This document shows positions 1-12,900 of a DNA stretch of 64,000 bases, piece after piece. The translations under genes and the position numbers were made by a program. The stretch is from Ianthella basta (lineage: Eukaryota > Porifera > Demospongiae > Verongiida > Ianthellidae): NCBI GenBank assembly GCA_964019415.1, contig OZ025869.1, forward strand, positions 9,725,714 to 9,789,713. Direction: 5' to 3'. The stretch's first letter is position 1, and the number at the start of each line of letters is the position of its first letter. The notes beneath the pieces are model-generated. The model was given only the letters and a program-made list of their open reading frames with translations, ran no database searches and was not told the DNA's origin.

Positions 1-939
1 CGAGCAAAGTGAAGCCCCGCTCTTCTGGATGGTGTGAAACCGGAAGACATGGTACATCACGGAAGTTGTGGTACATCGTGGAAGTTGTGGTACATCGCAT
101 CTACTGCATATATGGTTGGTACTTTGGACCATTGCACATGCGCAGTCGACCCTGATATTCTGCACTTGACTTGGGGAATTGGTGCACCACTCATTGTGAC
201 TCATCTGTGCCCAATCCGTAAAATGTCTGTTGCCCTTCTGCAGTGCGTCTGAACTTTGTCAACAGAAAGTCTGCAAAGAGTTTTTAGCACACAAACTAAT
301 TTTGTGTGTGGTAACAAAATAGTGTCATGCATATGTCTGTAGTACTTGAGATGAATTGGCTAATTTTTCTTGGCCATTTGGCTGATACATTTTGTCAATA
401 TAGCTGATTCTTCTTGGCGAATGTGCAGATCCTCCTCAGCGAATCTGTGCTCCTTCTTGAGGTGCCCTCGCATTTGCCGCAAAATGTCCTCGTAGGATTC
501 ACGGCCGATTGTATCTTGCTGTGTGTGTTTGCAGACCACCTACATGGTGGGTCCGCAGAATGCAGTTAATTGCTTGTGGCAAGTACCACATTTAGTTGAG
601 CAAGAGGATGCATGTAAGCTTACCTAAGCTGCCTGCCTTAGCCCTCGTGCCCCTCGCCTGTGTAGATGGTCCCTTTACATGTCATATATCTGTATCGATT
701 TTATCTCAAGTTCATAAATTTGTATCAACCTATATTTGTGGTGAAAATGCTCTGCTTTTTTATCCATATTTAGTATGGCAGAGCATGCCTCCACCTGTTG
801 TCTGTGTACTGGAATGAAACAATTTTGTGGGCACTCCTGCAGAATGAGAGCACAGATGTCAATATTGCTACTTTTGTAAGTTGACAGTTTTGCAAGTGTG
901 TCCTATGTAATGTGTGTACACGTCTGCAATAGGTGATGT

Positions 940-1040
940 GGTAAGTACGTAATAGTTAAATGCTGCCCAAGAGCACCTGAGTGCTGAGTAGTTTAAATCC
1001 TTGCAGACACCGATTGGGTGGCATTTAAGTAGTATACATC
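940..1040 (+). repeat. Dispersed repeat with AGTTAAATGCTG motif
   Basis: The segment beginning near TAATAGTTAAATGCTG and ending near GGCATTTAAGTAGTAT recurs in diverged form at about 3365-3480, 39350-39450 (reverse sense), 46770-46900 and 47450-48050. Its outer parts are complementary (AAATGCTG and GGCATTT), so it probably is a short foldback transposon remnant. Confidence 0.5.
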
Positions 1041-1310
1041 CAAAAACTGTTCTCTAATCCTATCAAAATAATTTCCCCTGTCTCCTCTTGATGATGTCCA
1101 TGTCACTGACAACCAATGATGATGTGGGAGTCCAATAGAAGAACTCTCCGGCACCCGTGAACCTTCTCGTTACACTCCTTCGTTATCTGTCCTTTTAATC
1201 CTACTTCATAGGGAGGACATGAAGGAATAGTTTGCAGTGATGGGAGTTTGTAGCCTGGTTAGGCTTAAGATCAAAGGGTCTGTCTAGTTGAGATATCCTG
1301 TATCCAACTA

Positions 1311-1368
1311 CATCCTGGGTGTTATTCTTCATAACACCTAGGTGTTATGAAGAATAACACCCAGGATG
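1311..1368. repeat. Perfect 58-bp palindrome
   Basis: The left arm, beginning CATCCTGGGTGTTATTC, is matched base for base by its reverse complement, meeting at CCTAGG with no spacer. Such a sequence can form a cruciform. No target-site duplication is visible. Confidence 0.9.
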
Positions 1369-1424
1369 TGGTCACTGAACAACTGTCACCCCACTAATTG
1401 AAACAACATTCTCTATTATATGCT

Positions 1425-1464
1425 TGTGTGTGTGTGTGTGTCGCGCGCGCGCGTGTGCGTGTGC
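1425..1464. repeat. (GT)n/(GC)n simple repeat
   Basis: A run of TG dinucleotides passes into CG dinucleotides and back to TG. This is alternating purine-pyrimidine DNA. Confidence 0.9.
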
Positions 1465-2000
1465 ACGCGTCGATATGTGTTACTGTCTGCAGTGGCATGT
1501 AGCCTGCTGTTTCATGTGAATGCTGAGTACACGGTGCAATATGTATGTCAGTTAGACAGTGATATTGAACTTCCAGAGCTCCTTCTCGGTCCATGAAGTT
1601 GGGGCCACGTCGATCGCAATTTTTGGCGAAAGCCCAGACAATTGGCGATTGTGGTAGGCGGATACGGATCTCCTTCCGCTCTCCTAGCCTCTACTACAAA
1701 ACGAGCAAGCCACAGATTCAGCAGCAGGACGCTCAAGGAGGCCTGAGGGTACCTTTCGCTGTGGCGCTTGTTACGTTCTTCCCGCCACTCGTCCAGAGCG
1801 CGAACTGCTCAGTTGGTCGCTCTCACTGTGGTCGGCGGAACGTAGCCGTTACAAATCTCAGACATCTTGCCTGGCAACAGTGGAGGGGCAAAGCGTGTCG
1901 TTGGCTGTTCTGGAAAGCTGTAGATTTATTTTTCTTCTTCGAAATCCGGGCCCGAATCATCACGCGAATGTTGTCTATATAGGATAGGCTACAAATAGAT

Positions 2001-2075
2001 TAAACCCTAGCTTCTTCCGGTGTTACATGATATCACCTCGGTGATATCCTGTAACACCTAAGAAGCTAGGGTTTA
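2001..2075. repeat. 75-bp imperfect inverted repeat
   Basis: TAAACCCTAGCTTCTT at the left is the reverse complement of AAGAAGCTAGGGTTTA at the right. The inner part (GGTGTTAC..GATATCACC / GGTGATATC..GTAACACC) also pairs, with a few mismatches. It probably is a small foldback element. Confidence 0.8.
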
Positions 2076-2431
2076 ACCTATACGTATTACAGCAGATACA
2101 AAATGGCTGCGATGACGTATAAACTTCACGCACACTCTGCCTGCAATGTACATGTATGGGATTTGTCATGCGTACTCTGCCCGCCACACTCGTCTACAGG
2201 ATTTAGAATTGCACGCGAAAGCAGTCTCTGAGATTTAGAATCATCGTTTAGATGCACATTACCATGGCAATGGGATCTATGATGTGTTGCTGTGTATACT
2301 GTATATGGCCACATGTGGTTCTACTGATCCGTTGTAGTTAACCTGTCTCTTTATGTATCTTGTGATTTGTGTCAGCATTTCACTGAGTCTTTCTATGAAT
2401 ATTGACGTGTTTTTTGAATGTGTATCTGCAG

Positions 2432-3326
2432 AAGACACAAGCCACTCCATTGTGTGTTGCTTGCCTCATGAAAGATGTTGCTCCAGTGAAGAAGCTGTTG
2501 GAGAATGGAGCAGACCCCAATGGAGCAGAAGAGGCATGTTCCGTTCTTCAAGAGGGTGCATATTCATGTAGTACATTTAGCAGTGTTAAATGAATGTACC
2601 TGCATCCTCTAAAGCATATAGACCATGCTCTTGAAGGGCTCATTGCTGTGTTGCTTTGCTGGAGTTTTTGTATGCAGTTGACAGAAGCCTACAAGTCTTA
2701 CAATCAGTTCATCAATCTGGTCACGACCAATCTGTTTTTACTTACAGACCACTTGCGTACCAATAGTTTTGGCTGCAAGGGAGGGTGCCTATCAGGTGGT
2801 GCAGGAGCTGTTGGAGAAAGGAGCTGTGGTGGACAAGCAAAACTCAGTGAGTGTGGCTGGTAGCATCATTGGCATTTTGGTTGGAATGAAGAGATTACTC
2901 GTTGTGCATTGTTCTTGGCTGACCAGTAGAATCTCCAACTACAGGTTTTGTGTGTGTATGCTGAAGTTTAGGCTGTTGAAGTAGACTGAGTGTGTGTGAA
3001 GGGAAGACATTATAGTGAGATTGTACTGCATGAGTTGATGGCCTGCAGCGATACAGGTTGAATGTACACCTCCCAACTTCTATCACCTGTCTTGTATGTA
3101 CCTTAATCATTCAGTAAATTACAGCAATCTGGCACCTCAGTTGACACTGGCCCATTTTCCAAATGCTCATATAGCGGCACCTTTCCCTACGTAGCTGTGT
3201 ATGACTTAAACTGTCTCTTTGCTGTAGGGAGGATACACTGCACTGCACATGGCAGCATTTGAGGATCATCACGCAATTGCTGAACTCCTCCTGAGTTACA
3301 AAAGCAATCCTAATATTCAAGCTACG
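2432..3326 (+). CDS. Gene A exons 1-3 visible: ankyrin repeats
   Basis: The exons are 2432-2533, 2748-2846 and 3228-3326, each coding one ANK unit of about 33 residues. Visible signatures are ATPLCVACLMKD, VPIVLAAREGAYQVVQELL and YTALHMAAFEDHHAIAELLL. All begin and end in phase 0. Exons 1 and 3 match Gene B exons 19 and 20 best. The exon 1 donor reads GAG|GCATGT, so a GC-AG intron is proposed; the next GT donors would break the reading or are poor. Confidence 0.85.
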
Positions 3327-3831
3327 GTGAGCTGCCGTTTGTCAGATGATGTAGCAACATTGCAAGATCTGTAATAGGTAAACGGCACCCAAGAGGTGCT
3401 GCAGGATTTACCAAATTCATAGTACTCTAAGTCTCCTCAGACAGTGATTGGGCGACATGTAAGTGCTAGAGATCTCAGCTTATTGACTAGCAAATTGGCT
3501 CATCTGCTCTTCTTAGTAGCATCCATATTCTTACTAGCTATATTGGCTGCAAGAAAGGTTGCAAATGCATTTGGTTGGAACATTACAATAGTACTAGTTC
3601 TTATGCAAAATAACTGGCTACTCTATAATTACTAGTGTATAACAAGTATTTCGAGTTAAAAAAAACTCGTGGGGCTGCCGCCCCAACTCGAAATACTTGC
3701 TCCCTTCGGTCGCTGCTCTGTCACTCATGATTGGTAATACATGACATTGTGTCATACACCTCAGTGACAGTACACATACACCACTAGTCACCAAACATAG
3801 CTACATGACACACACACACACATACACATGT

Positions 3832-3879
<48 letters not shown>

Positions 3880-3896
3880 ACACATACAGACACACA

Positions 3897-3971
<75 letters not shown>

Positions 3972-6900
3972 ACCACACACGCACACACCACACATGCACA
4001 CACCACACATGCACAGAGAAATCTCCAGCAAAGACAGACACATGACTGCTTACAGCACATGCATTTACAGTGAATATTCACAGAAATATAATGTACCAAG
4101 GAACCCACAGTCGCCAGAGTAGCTAGTGGTCTGTGATGGCAAAAGCTACGTACGTTTGCTACAGCGCAGTACGCGTGGGCCAGGTTCTGAAGAGCATTTA
4201 GAAGGGCAACCGTGCGAGCTAAGCTTTTCAACGCTAGAAATGGTTGAAGAATGTTAGCGTCAACATATCACGGCGCTCACCAGTTTCTACGGTACTCCTG
4301 TCATGTGCTCCAGGCAGCGGAGTGAAGTCCTCCGAGGCGGGCGCGGCCATTATCGAAGAAGGCGCGGGCGAAGTCGATGACCTGTTGGGCGCTGTCTAGA
4401 AGCTGTCTCTTTGTCCGTCGACCAGAAGTGCTGTAGGAGTCTGTTCCAGGATCAGAGGCGGAAGAGAACGTCCAAAGTTCGCTAGGACGTCGTTTCGAAG
4501 CCGGTTTTCAAAGTCCCTTGGCCTCGCACACGGTCTACTTCCGGCCGAATAAAATGGCCGACAATAGAAATTCCCTATACCCAATACTTCACCCAATACA
4601 TTCAATATAAATGTAAGCATTGACGCACAACCGTAGGTTGGCGTATTATATATATATCTATATCTATATACTAGCGGACAGACCTGCCCTTCGGACAGGT
4701 CTCTCTGCGTGCTCGGCGTATGCCAGCTGGTCGGACACAGGCTGGTAATGCCATTGCTACTCAGGCCCCAGCTAGTAATGCACTGGCTGGTCATGCATGC
4801 TCTGGCAAAGGATAGTCCAGGCTTGCCTGGTGATGTCAGTGTGACCGCCCTACCATGTCCATGCAGACTTTCTGCAATATAAAGACATATAATGTACAAA
4901 GGAATGCAGCAAAATGTTGGCAGATGTAGGGATGGTGAAAACGTATTCAAAGTCAGCGCATGTTAATGACCTGGGTTTTGTATGGACCGGCCCTCTTCCT
5001 TGTTACTACGGTTTTTCCGCCAGGTGGTTTTGCCATACCTTGCAGGTACGCACTGCACCATCCTTACATCTGCCCTTGTTTTTGGAGGAAACATTTTTAC
5101 ACACCCATAAGGGCGGGTCTCTATGTGTGCTCGGCATATGCCAGCTGGTCGGACACAGGCTGGTAATGCCATTGCTACTCAGGCCCCAGCTAGTAATGCA
5201 CTGGCTGGTCATGCATGCTCTGGCAAAGGATAGTGCAGGCTGGCCTGGTGATGTCAGTGTGACTGACCTACCATGTGTGCATGCAATTTACATGGAAGAT
5301 CACCGTACACAAACAACGGATAGTTGTAAGAAGCTGATGGTTTCTGTGTGAGACAACCCCCTTTCCTTTTTCTCAGCTTCGGCATCGCGCTAGCTTGGGT
5401 GTAATCCTCGAACCTGCGCGAACGCCTAGGATACGGCATACTTTCTTCCAAGATCCAAGATGGCCGACGGTCGGTTCATCCTGGGTTATCGCCGCGCGCT
5501 CCTTGGTAGCAGCTTATGTTAGCACGTCTACCACCTTAGATTGATGTGAGGTACAGCGTGCGACAGCTGGGAACGTTTGGGCACGTTTCGTCGACGTTCG
5601 CAGGAGGAGTTCGCGAACAACGGTTGGGGTTCTTCTTTTGTATTGGCAGCATAGGAACGTGCGCGGAAAACCGTATATTGTCTCCGTAAATCAAAGATGG
5701 CGGACGCTCGTTTGGAGGTTTTCCGCCGCGCACTCCTCGGCAGGGACTTCTTCGCGCACGTCGCCCCCCTTAGATCGAGACCGGGTGTGGCATCCGTAAT
5801 CTGGGAAAGTTTGGTGTCCATGCGCCGTTGCTCGCGGGAGGAGTTCGCGAATAACCGTTCTGCTCAATCCCTCTTTATATATATACTAGCGGACAGACCT
5901 GCCCTTCGGGCAGGTCTCTCCGCGTGCTCGGCGTATGCCAGCTGTTCGGACACAGGCTGGTAATGCCATTGCTACTCAGGCCCCAGCTATTATAATGCAC
6001 TGGCTGGTCATGCATGCTCTGGCAAAGGATAGTCCAGGCTGGCCTGGTGATGTCAGTGTGACCGATCTACCATGTCCATGCAGACTTTCTGCAATATAAA
6101 GACATATAATGTACAAAGGAATGCAGCAAAATGTTGGCAGGTGTAGGGATGGTGAAAACGTATTCAAAGTCAGCGCATGTTAATGACCTAGGTTTTGTAT
6201 GGACCGGCCCTCCTCCTTGTTGCATGGACCAACTGCCCCCCTCCCCCCTCTTTGCATGGACCGGCCCTCCTCCTTGTTACTACGGTTTTTCCGCCAGGTG
6301 GTTTTGCCATACCTTGCAGGTACGCACTGCACCATTTTGAGGTTTTCCGCCGCGCACTCCTCGGCAGGGGCTTCTTCGCGCACGTCGCCCCCCTTAGATC
6401 GAGACCGGGTGTGGCGTCCATAATCTGGGAAGGTTTGGTGTCCATGCGCCGTTGCTCGCGGGAGCAGTTCGCGAACAACCGTTCTGCTCAACTGCTTCTT
6501 TATATATATAGATTACTACGGTTTTTCCGCCAGGTGGTTTTGCCATACCTTGCAGGTACGCACTGCACCATCCTTACATCTGCCCTTGTTTTGGAGGAAA
6601 CATTTTTACACACCCATAAGGGCGGGTCTCTTTGTGTGCTTGGCATATGCCAGCTGGTCGGACACAGGCTGGTAATGCCATTGCTACTCAGGCCCCAGCT
6701 AGTAATGCACTGGCTGGTCATGCATACTCTGGCAAAGGATAGTCCAGGCTGGCCTGGTGATGTCAGTGTGACTGACCTACCATGTGTGCATGCAATTTAC
6801 ATGGAAGATCACCGTACACAAACAACGGATAGTTGTAAGAAGCTGATGGTTTCTGTGTGAGACAACCCCCTTTCCTTTTTCTCAGCTTCGGCATCGCGCT

Positions 6901-9900
6901 AGCTTGGGTGTAATCCTCGAACCTGCGCGAACGCCTAGGATACGGCATACTTTCTTCCAAGAGATCCAAGATGGCCGACGGTCGGTTCATCCTGGGTTAT
7001 CGCCGCGCGCTCCTTGGTAGCAGCTTATGTTAGCACGTCTACCACCTTATATTGATGTGAGGTACAGCGTGCGACAGCTGGGAACGTTTGGGCACGTTTC
7101 ATCGACGTTCGCGGGAGGAGTTCGCGAACAACGGATGGGGTTCTTCTTTTGTATTGGCAGCATAGGAACGTGCGCGGAAAACCGTATATTGTCTCCGTAA
7201 ATCAAAGATGGCGGACGCTCGTTTTGAGGTTTTCCGCCGCGCACTCCTTGGCAGGGGCTTCTTCGCGCCCGTCGCCCCCCTTAGATCGAGACCGGGTGTG
7301 GCGTCCATAATCTGGGAAGGTTTGGTGTCCATGCGTCGTTGCTCGCGGGAGCAGTTCGCAAACAACCGTTCTGCTCAACTGCTTCTTTATATATATAGAA
7401 GATACTAGCGGACAGACCTGCCCTTCGGGCAGGTCTCTCCGCGTGCTCGGCGTATGCCAGCTGGTCGGACACAGGCTGGTAATGCCATTGTTACTCAGGC
7501 CCCAGCTGATAATGCACTGGCTGGTCATGCATGTTCTGGCAAAGGATAGTCCAGGCTGGCCTGGTGATGTCAGTGTGACTGGCCTAGCTACCATGTGTGC
7601 ATGCAAATTCACATTGAAGATCACCGTAGACAAACAACGGATAGTTGTAAGAAGCTGATGGTTTCTGTGTGTGAGACAACCCCCTTTCCTTTTTCTCAGC
7701 TTCGGCATCGCGCTAGCTTGGGTGCAATGAATCCTCGCACCTGCGCAAATGCCTAGGATACGGCATACTTTCTTCAAAGATCCAAGATGGTCGACGTTCG
7801 GTTCATCCTGGGTTTTCGCCGCGCGCTCCTCGGCAGCAGCTTATTTTAGCACGTCTACCACCTTATATTGATGTGAGGTACAGCGTGCGACCGCTGGGAA
7901 CGTTTGGGCGCTTTTCGTCGATGTTCGCGGGAGGAGTTCGCAAACAACGGTTGGGGTTCTTCTTTTGTATTGGCAGCATAGGAGCGTGCGCGGAAAACCG
8001 TATATTTTCTCCGTAAATCCAAGATGGCGGACGGTCGTTTGGAGGTTTTTCGCCGCGCACTCCTCGGTAGGTGCTTCTTCGCGCACGTCGCCCCCCTTAG
8101 ATCGAGACTGGGTGTGGCGTCCGTAATCTGGGAAAGTTTGGTGTCCATGCGTCGTTGCTCGCGGGAGGAGTTCGCGAACAACCGTCCTGCTCAATCCTTC
8201 TTTATATATATAGATTCAATATTCAATATAGATTCAATATCAATTTGAAAACAATATAGGGGCTGCCACAGGCAGCCCCTAAAAATTCCTTTAGAATTAA
8301 AAGAGATTTAGGAATAGCCAGCAGAAAAAGTATAGAAACAAACAACAGTAACTCAACACCGTGATGAACCACATTGCCATGAAGGTCGCTATGCATTCCT
8401 AATTTCCTTGTGCAGCTACATGGGCCCAAATGTCTAGCTATTTTTATACACTAGTTTGTATAGTTTGTATAGTTTTTGTACATCCAAAGAACTATGGTTA
8501 CATCAGATTGATACCAGCGCTGACTAATACCCCTTCCTTAAATTTGCTGGAGTTTGTGCAGAGCATCGAGCACAGTTATGCCACTTTAGATGAAGCGACC
8601 GCCATGTACCGTACGGTATACCAGCGCAACAAAATAGTGGCATTGGGGTATCTTTAATACACGGGGAGGACAAATTTCCTGCCCGCTCCAGTGCTGTACT
8701 TGTCGGATTGCCTCTGGCGCTCAGATCCTAGTCCTTGAGCTATGTACGTAAGTCCTTGTACATGACTTGGGTCCGTAGGTGCCCTGTGTCTTGCGCTAGG
8801 AGCGCGCAAATATTCGGTGGGAAGGAGAACAAGAATAATATGAAAAGACAAAATGGGGTACGAGTAGCCTATGACGCTTTTCTCTTACGTGCACTCCAGG
8901 TTACCTTTGGGTATGCTGCCGTCGTCAATACATCAAAAGAAGCCTATTCATGGTCTTAAATTGTTCTTTTCCACTGCCGTTTGGCTAGTTTCACTGAAGC
9001 GCCCTAATACATTAAGATAGGGACATCATTTTGAACTGGGCACATTCCTAAATTGACGTCACGAACGTGACGTCTGATGTCACGTTTTGCCAGAGGGACC
9101 TATTGAGTATGCAGACGCCCCACGCACTCTGCTTGTGGAGGATATCTATAAGATTGCTAGATCTTGTACCTAAACCCAAGACCAGTCTAAGAGATTTAGA
9201 AGTAGCGCTAGATGCCATTACCTCTTACCATGGCACCAGGATCTTGTTGGATACTAAAATTTGCTAGATTAGCAAGACATATTTGAGAAGTAAGAATGAA
9301 TTTTGTAGTGGTACAAAAGCTACTATAAATTTGATGCAGTGTAATCCACTTTCTATTAGAATTGTGCTACCGCGCTGAGCTGTGCAGCTGCGAATGGACA
9401 CATTGCCACTACTCAGTTGCTGTTGGACCATGGCGCAACAGTGAACACAGCTCGAGTGAGTGAGAGTGTTTCACGACTGCATAGCATTACATGAGTGATA
9501 AGTTAGTGGATGGACTACAGTTGTACACAAAGTACATGTGAAGTGCCATGCTGATGTATTGTGTCGTGTTGTGTCACGGTATAGTTTAGTGAATACTGTG
9601 TTAAGCAGTCAGCAAAACACACCAAGAATGTGTTGTGTTTGACAGTCTCTCATGCATGCTTCTACTGTAGATCATTTTTAGTTGCGAAGTGTGCAAATGG
9701 TGTAGTGTGTTGCTGTGTGTAGCACCAGGAATAACACCTGATTCATATTTGATTCTTTGTTTTATGTTACCTCTTGCAGAAGATGACCCATGATGGAGTA
9801 ATGTCAGTGTCGGAGGTGTCTGCATTGGCTGAGGCTGCCCTTGGTGGTTTTGTGGACATTGTGACAGTGCTACTGAACGCTGGAGCAAATGTGCATTTCA

Positions 9901-12900
9901 AAAGTGATGTGAGTCGAAAGAACAGTACAGATGCTACTTACCATGGTAACTAGAATACAGCAGTGGTCAAGAATGCAAGTAGTATGTGGCTGAAAGTGTC
10001 CTGAAAGGAAATTTGCATTTGCTTAACTGATCAGTCAGTCAGTAGTCTCTAGTATATAATCAGTTGCCACTCATGAGCGGGGCTTGTCAGTGTGTGATGT
10101 GGCAGAGGCCCATGCTACGATGTGGAACAAAATGGATTTGTTGTTGAGCATTTATGTAGCAAGGATAGACAAATTAGTGAGACATTTCTACCTCGAGCGT
10201 CAGTTGTGTGGCTGGTTAAGACCCTGGAGCTCAAAGAAAATGACGAGCTGGAGTATGTACACGAGTAGCTGTAGAACAGCTGTTACAGGGCCAAAAGCCC
10301 CGAAACCACACTGCCTGCACATGAAATTACAGAGTAGTCCGAGACTACAAACAAATGTGTACTCTTCGATGAGCAGTGAAATGAAAGTTTTCTTGTTTTC
10401 AGCATCTGAAGTACACAGGCTGTCCCTACAGAACCCACTTTTGAAATGCTATAGTTGAACGCTCTGAAACTAAGCTGCTGCTGTGGGTAGAGCAGGGATG
10501 AAACTTGATATGGAAATTTACAAACCTCCAAATGAAGCTGCTTTGGTGATGATTACAGCTGGTGTCCGAAATGTCTTGCCTTTTGGTGCAAAGGAAAATA
10601 TTGCTTCAGCCACTTTGTTCCCTGCAGACTAGCTTTACAATGTAAGCACCCCACTTTGTTACATAGATTCTTCCAATCTCCATGGGTGGCAAGTTTAAAA
10701 GCCAATCTGTGCTTGGTTGTGGAGATGGCCAATCTATCATGCCAGTCGAGTTTTGATGCCCTGCCCTACAAGTGACTGTCCGACATCTTTGTCTTGTTGT
10801 GCTATACGTACATTGCTGTATGCCATGCTGTGAATGTATGTGTTTTGTTATGTTAATGCCTTTTTATTCCCAGAGCTACTTGTCTGTGCTGGGGTACGCT
10901 TGTATTGGTGGCAATGCTGACGTTGTGAGGCAAGTGATGATTTATGGTAACATGAAGAACAAGCCAAGTGAAGTGAGTTTTGTGCATGACATTAGTTTCT
11001 ACTGCATGTATTAGTAGTCTTGGTGTTACAGTATGTGACAAATTTATTTTTACAAACCGGCAGAAGAGCGGAACGACCTTTTTCATTGTACAGAACACAT
11101 CCCAGTTTAAGCTAACAGACGGACAGTTCTAGAATGTTTCGGTAGTGAATTATAATGGTAGAGGACTATTTGGTGGAAAATACAATGACTACATACAATT
11201 GGATGCTGGCGAGAGACTCGATTGACTACAAGTTTAGTTGTGTCACTAGTGCGTGGCTCATTTGTGCTTGTCCAATTGCTGCTACTCCTCTGTACTCCCC
11301 ATTGCTGTCGTTCCTTCATGCTGCATTGTTGCTGCTCCTCAAGAATCTCTTTGCTGCTGCTTCTCTTTCACCTGAAAGAACTAGCCTAGGACAATGACAA
11401 TGAGAACAGCTCCACTGTACCAGGAGGAAGCTGGTGTGTGCCTCTGCACAGTAACCAATGTGACCATCCTCATGAACAGTAGGCAATTAGTTGGCGATCC
11501 AACGAAGTGGAGAATGCACTGTACATTGTACACTTCTGTTGGTTGTGTGTTTTGTAAGAACAGCAAATCCACCCCTGTGTAAGCCTTTAAACTATACCTA
11601 GTCATAGCCCCTAGTCTGTCATTTGATTTATAGCTTAATGGCTGGAGTTTGGTAGGCATCTTAGATGCTGACCACTTTGTTTGAAGCGGTTCCATTATAA
11701 GAAGATTACTGTATATCGCAAAATGTTCGCGACCCATAATTTTTGCGAATTTCGCGAATGAAGCAATTCGCAAAAATTTCTATCGCGAATTTTATATGCA
11801 TATAATACCTATAATATAACAATAACTTGTGTATGCGCGTGATGTCATAATAAAATGGCGGGTCAACAAACAGCGTGTAGCTCTTTTGTTTGCTTCATTT
11901 CAGAACTGATTGCTCCTGCTATTTACACTAAAAAGGCTGTAATGTGTACCTTGTAGAGTCTCCTTCGCGAAATTTTGTTCGTGAACATTTCTGACACCCG
12001 TTTTGGCAGCGATTTGCGAAATTTTTAGGTCGCGAAAATTTTGCGATATACGGTATTCATTATGTTATTTGTGCACTTGTGTCATGTGTGTCATATTCAT
12101 CATCGGACTAGTGTCTCCCTTGATTTATTGCTACTCCTGTTTCAATGTACAGTTGGCCCTCCCCCTTCAAAGTGCGATGCAATATGAGAACTACAGATGT
12201 GCACAGGTTCTTATTGAGGAGGCTGGCGGAGTGGTAAGCAAGAAGGGTTTGGTGGGCTAAAGGTTGGTAGCTGGTGTAAGGAGGTGGTCGTGATATGGCA
12301 TTAAGCACAGAGTTGGCTGCTTTGGAGAAATTAGGTAGAAGGAAGATTAGACATAAAATAGAAAACTGTTGGTGATTTAAGTAATCCTCTCTTTTATGGA
12401 AACCTCTTTACAAGTGCACCAAAACCGGGTAGAACCAGGGTAATTTAACTCGAGTTAGACCTTGGTCAGTCACTTTTTGATCACATGCATATGTAGGGTG
12501 GTAGTGAGCAAGTGTACACTGGCGTACAATTAAGACCTTCTGTAGTTCGTAGTCTTTTTGTTTCTGTGTGGCTTCTGCTGTATTGATAGCAGTATTGCTT
12601 TGTAGTTTTGCTACACTATGTTATATTCTTTGATTTCTAGGAAGCTTTGAGGAAGGCGCATCGCTATGACACTCAATTATTGCAGCATCTTGATGCCATT
12701 TCCGTTCTGGTAAGTGTGCAGTATACTCTGCATGGCTCCCAGATACTAGCCCTCCCTGAGTAGCTGTTCTAGAAGGGCTTGCAGGACACAGTCCACCTTA
12801 TCTGGTTTTAGCCATACCACTTTTTTCATTTCAAGGTTTGTGCTAGGAGAAACGTTTATTCTTACATTGCCATAGTATCGTATTGCAGCATTTTCCTCAT

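Larger units (their letters stand above)
1..2431. other. Non-coding left flank, probably intron of Gene A
   Basis: No open frame here looks like protein and no exon with an ANK-type pattern was found. Gene A is already inside its ankyrin region at 2432, and its paralog Gene B has 18 exons upstream of the matching point, so this stretch is most simply an intron of Gene A. It holds a perfect palindrome (1311-1368), a GT/GC simple repeat (about 1425-1464), an imperfect inverted repeat (2001-2075) and a copy of a dispersed repeat (about 940-1040). Confidence 0.55.
4671..8214 (-). mobile_element. Head-to-tail array of Helitron-like elements
   Basis: On the minus strand, copies begin TCTATATATATAAAGAAG and end in a GC-rich hairpin (GACCTGCCC..GGGCAGGTC) followed by TGTCCGCTAG and then T. 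Helitrons are known to start with TC, end in a short hairpin plus CTRR, and insert between A and T. Four units can be drawn: 4671-5885, 5886-6512, 6513-7399 (3' end lost) and 7405-8214. Long blocks repeat almost unchanged with offsets near 1.2 and 1.5 kb. No Rep/helicase gene is seen, so these are non-autonomous. The array sits in the 6-kb Gene A intron between the exons at 3326 and 9360. Confidence 0.7.

Noticed and set aside
3784..4231. Several open frames of Thr-His or Cys-Val repeats
   Set aside because: They are translations of the CA microsatellite.
4671..8214. CRISPR-like or satellite array
   Set aside because: Repeat units are hundreds of bp long with transposon ends and no short regular repeat-spacer pattern.
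5697..8248. Repeated frames starting MADARLEVFRRALLGR, suggesting a gene family
   Set aside because: The frames share their start through element duplication, run into the AT-rich Helitron terminus, and have no recognised domain.
8519..8657. Possible exon (SIEHSYATLDEATAMYRT) with an upstream GTGCAG and a following GTATAC
   Set aside because: It has no counterpart in Gene B at this point, the donor is weak, and the ANK order in Gene A is complete without it.
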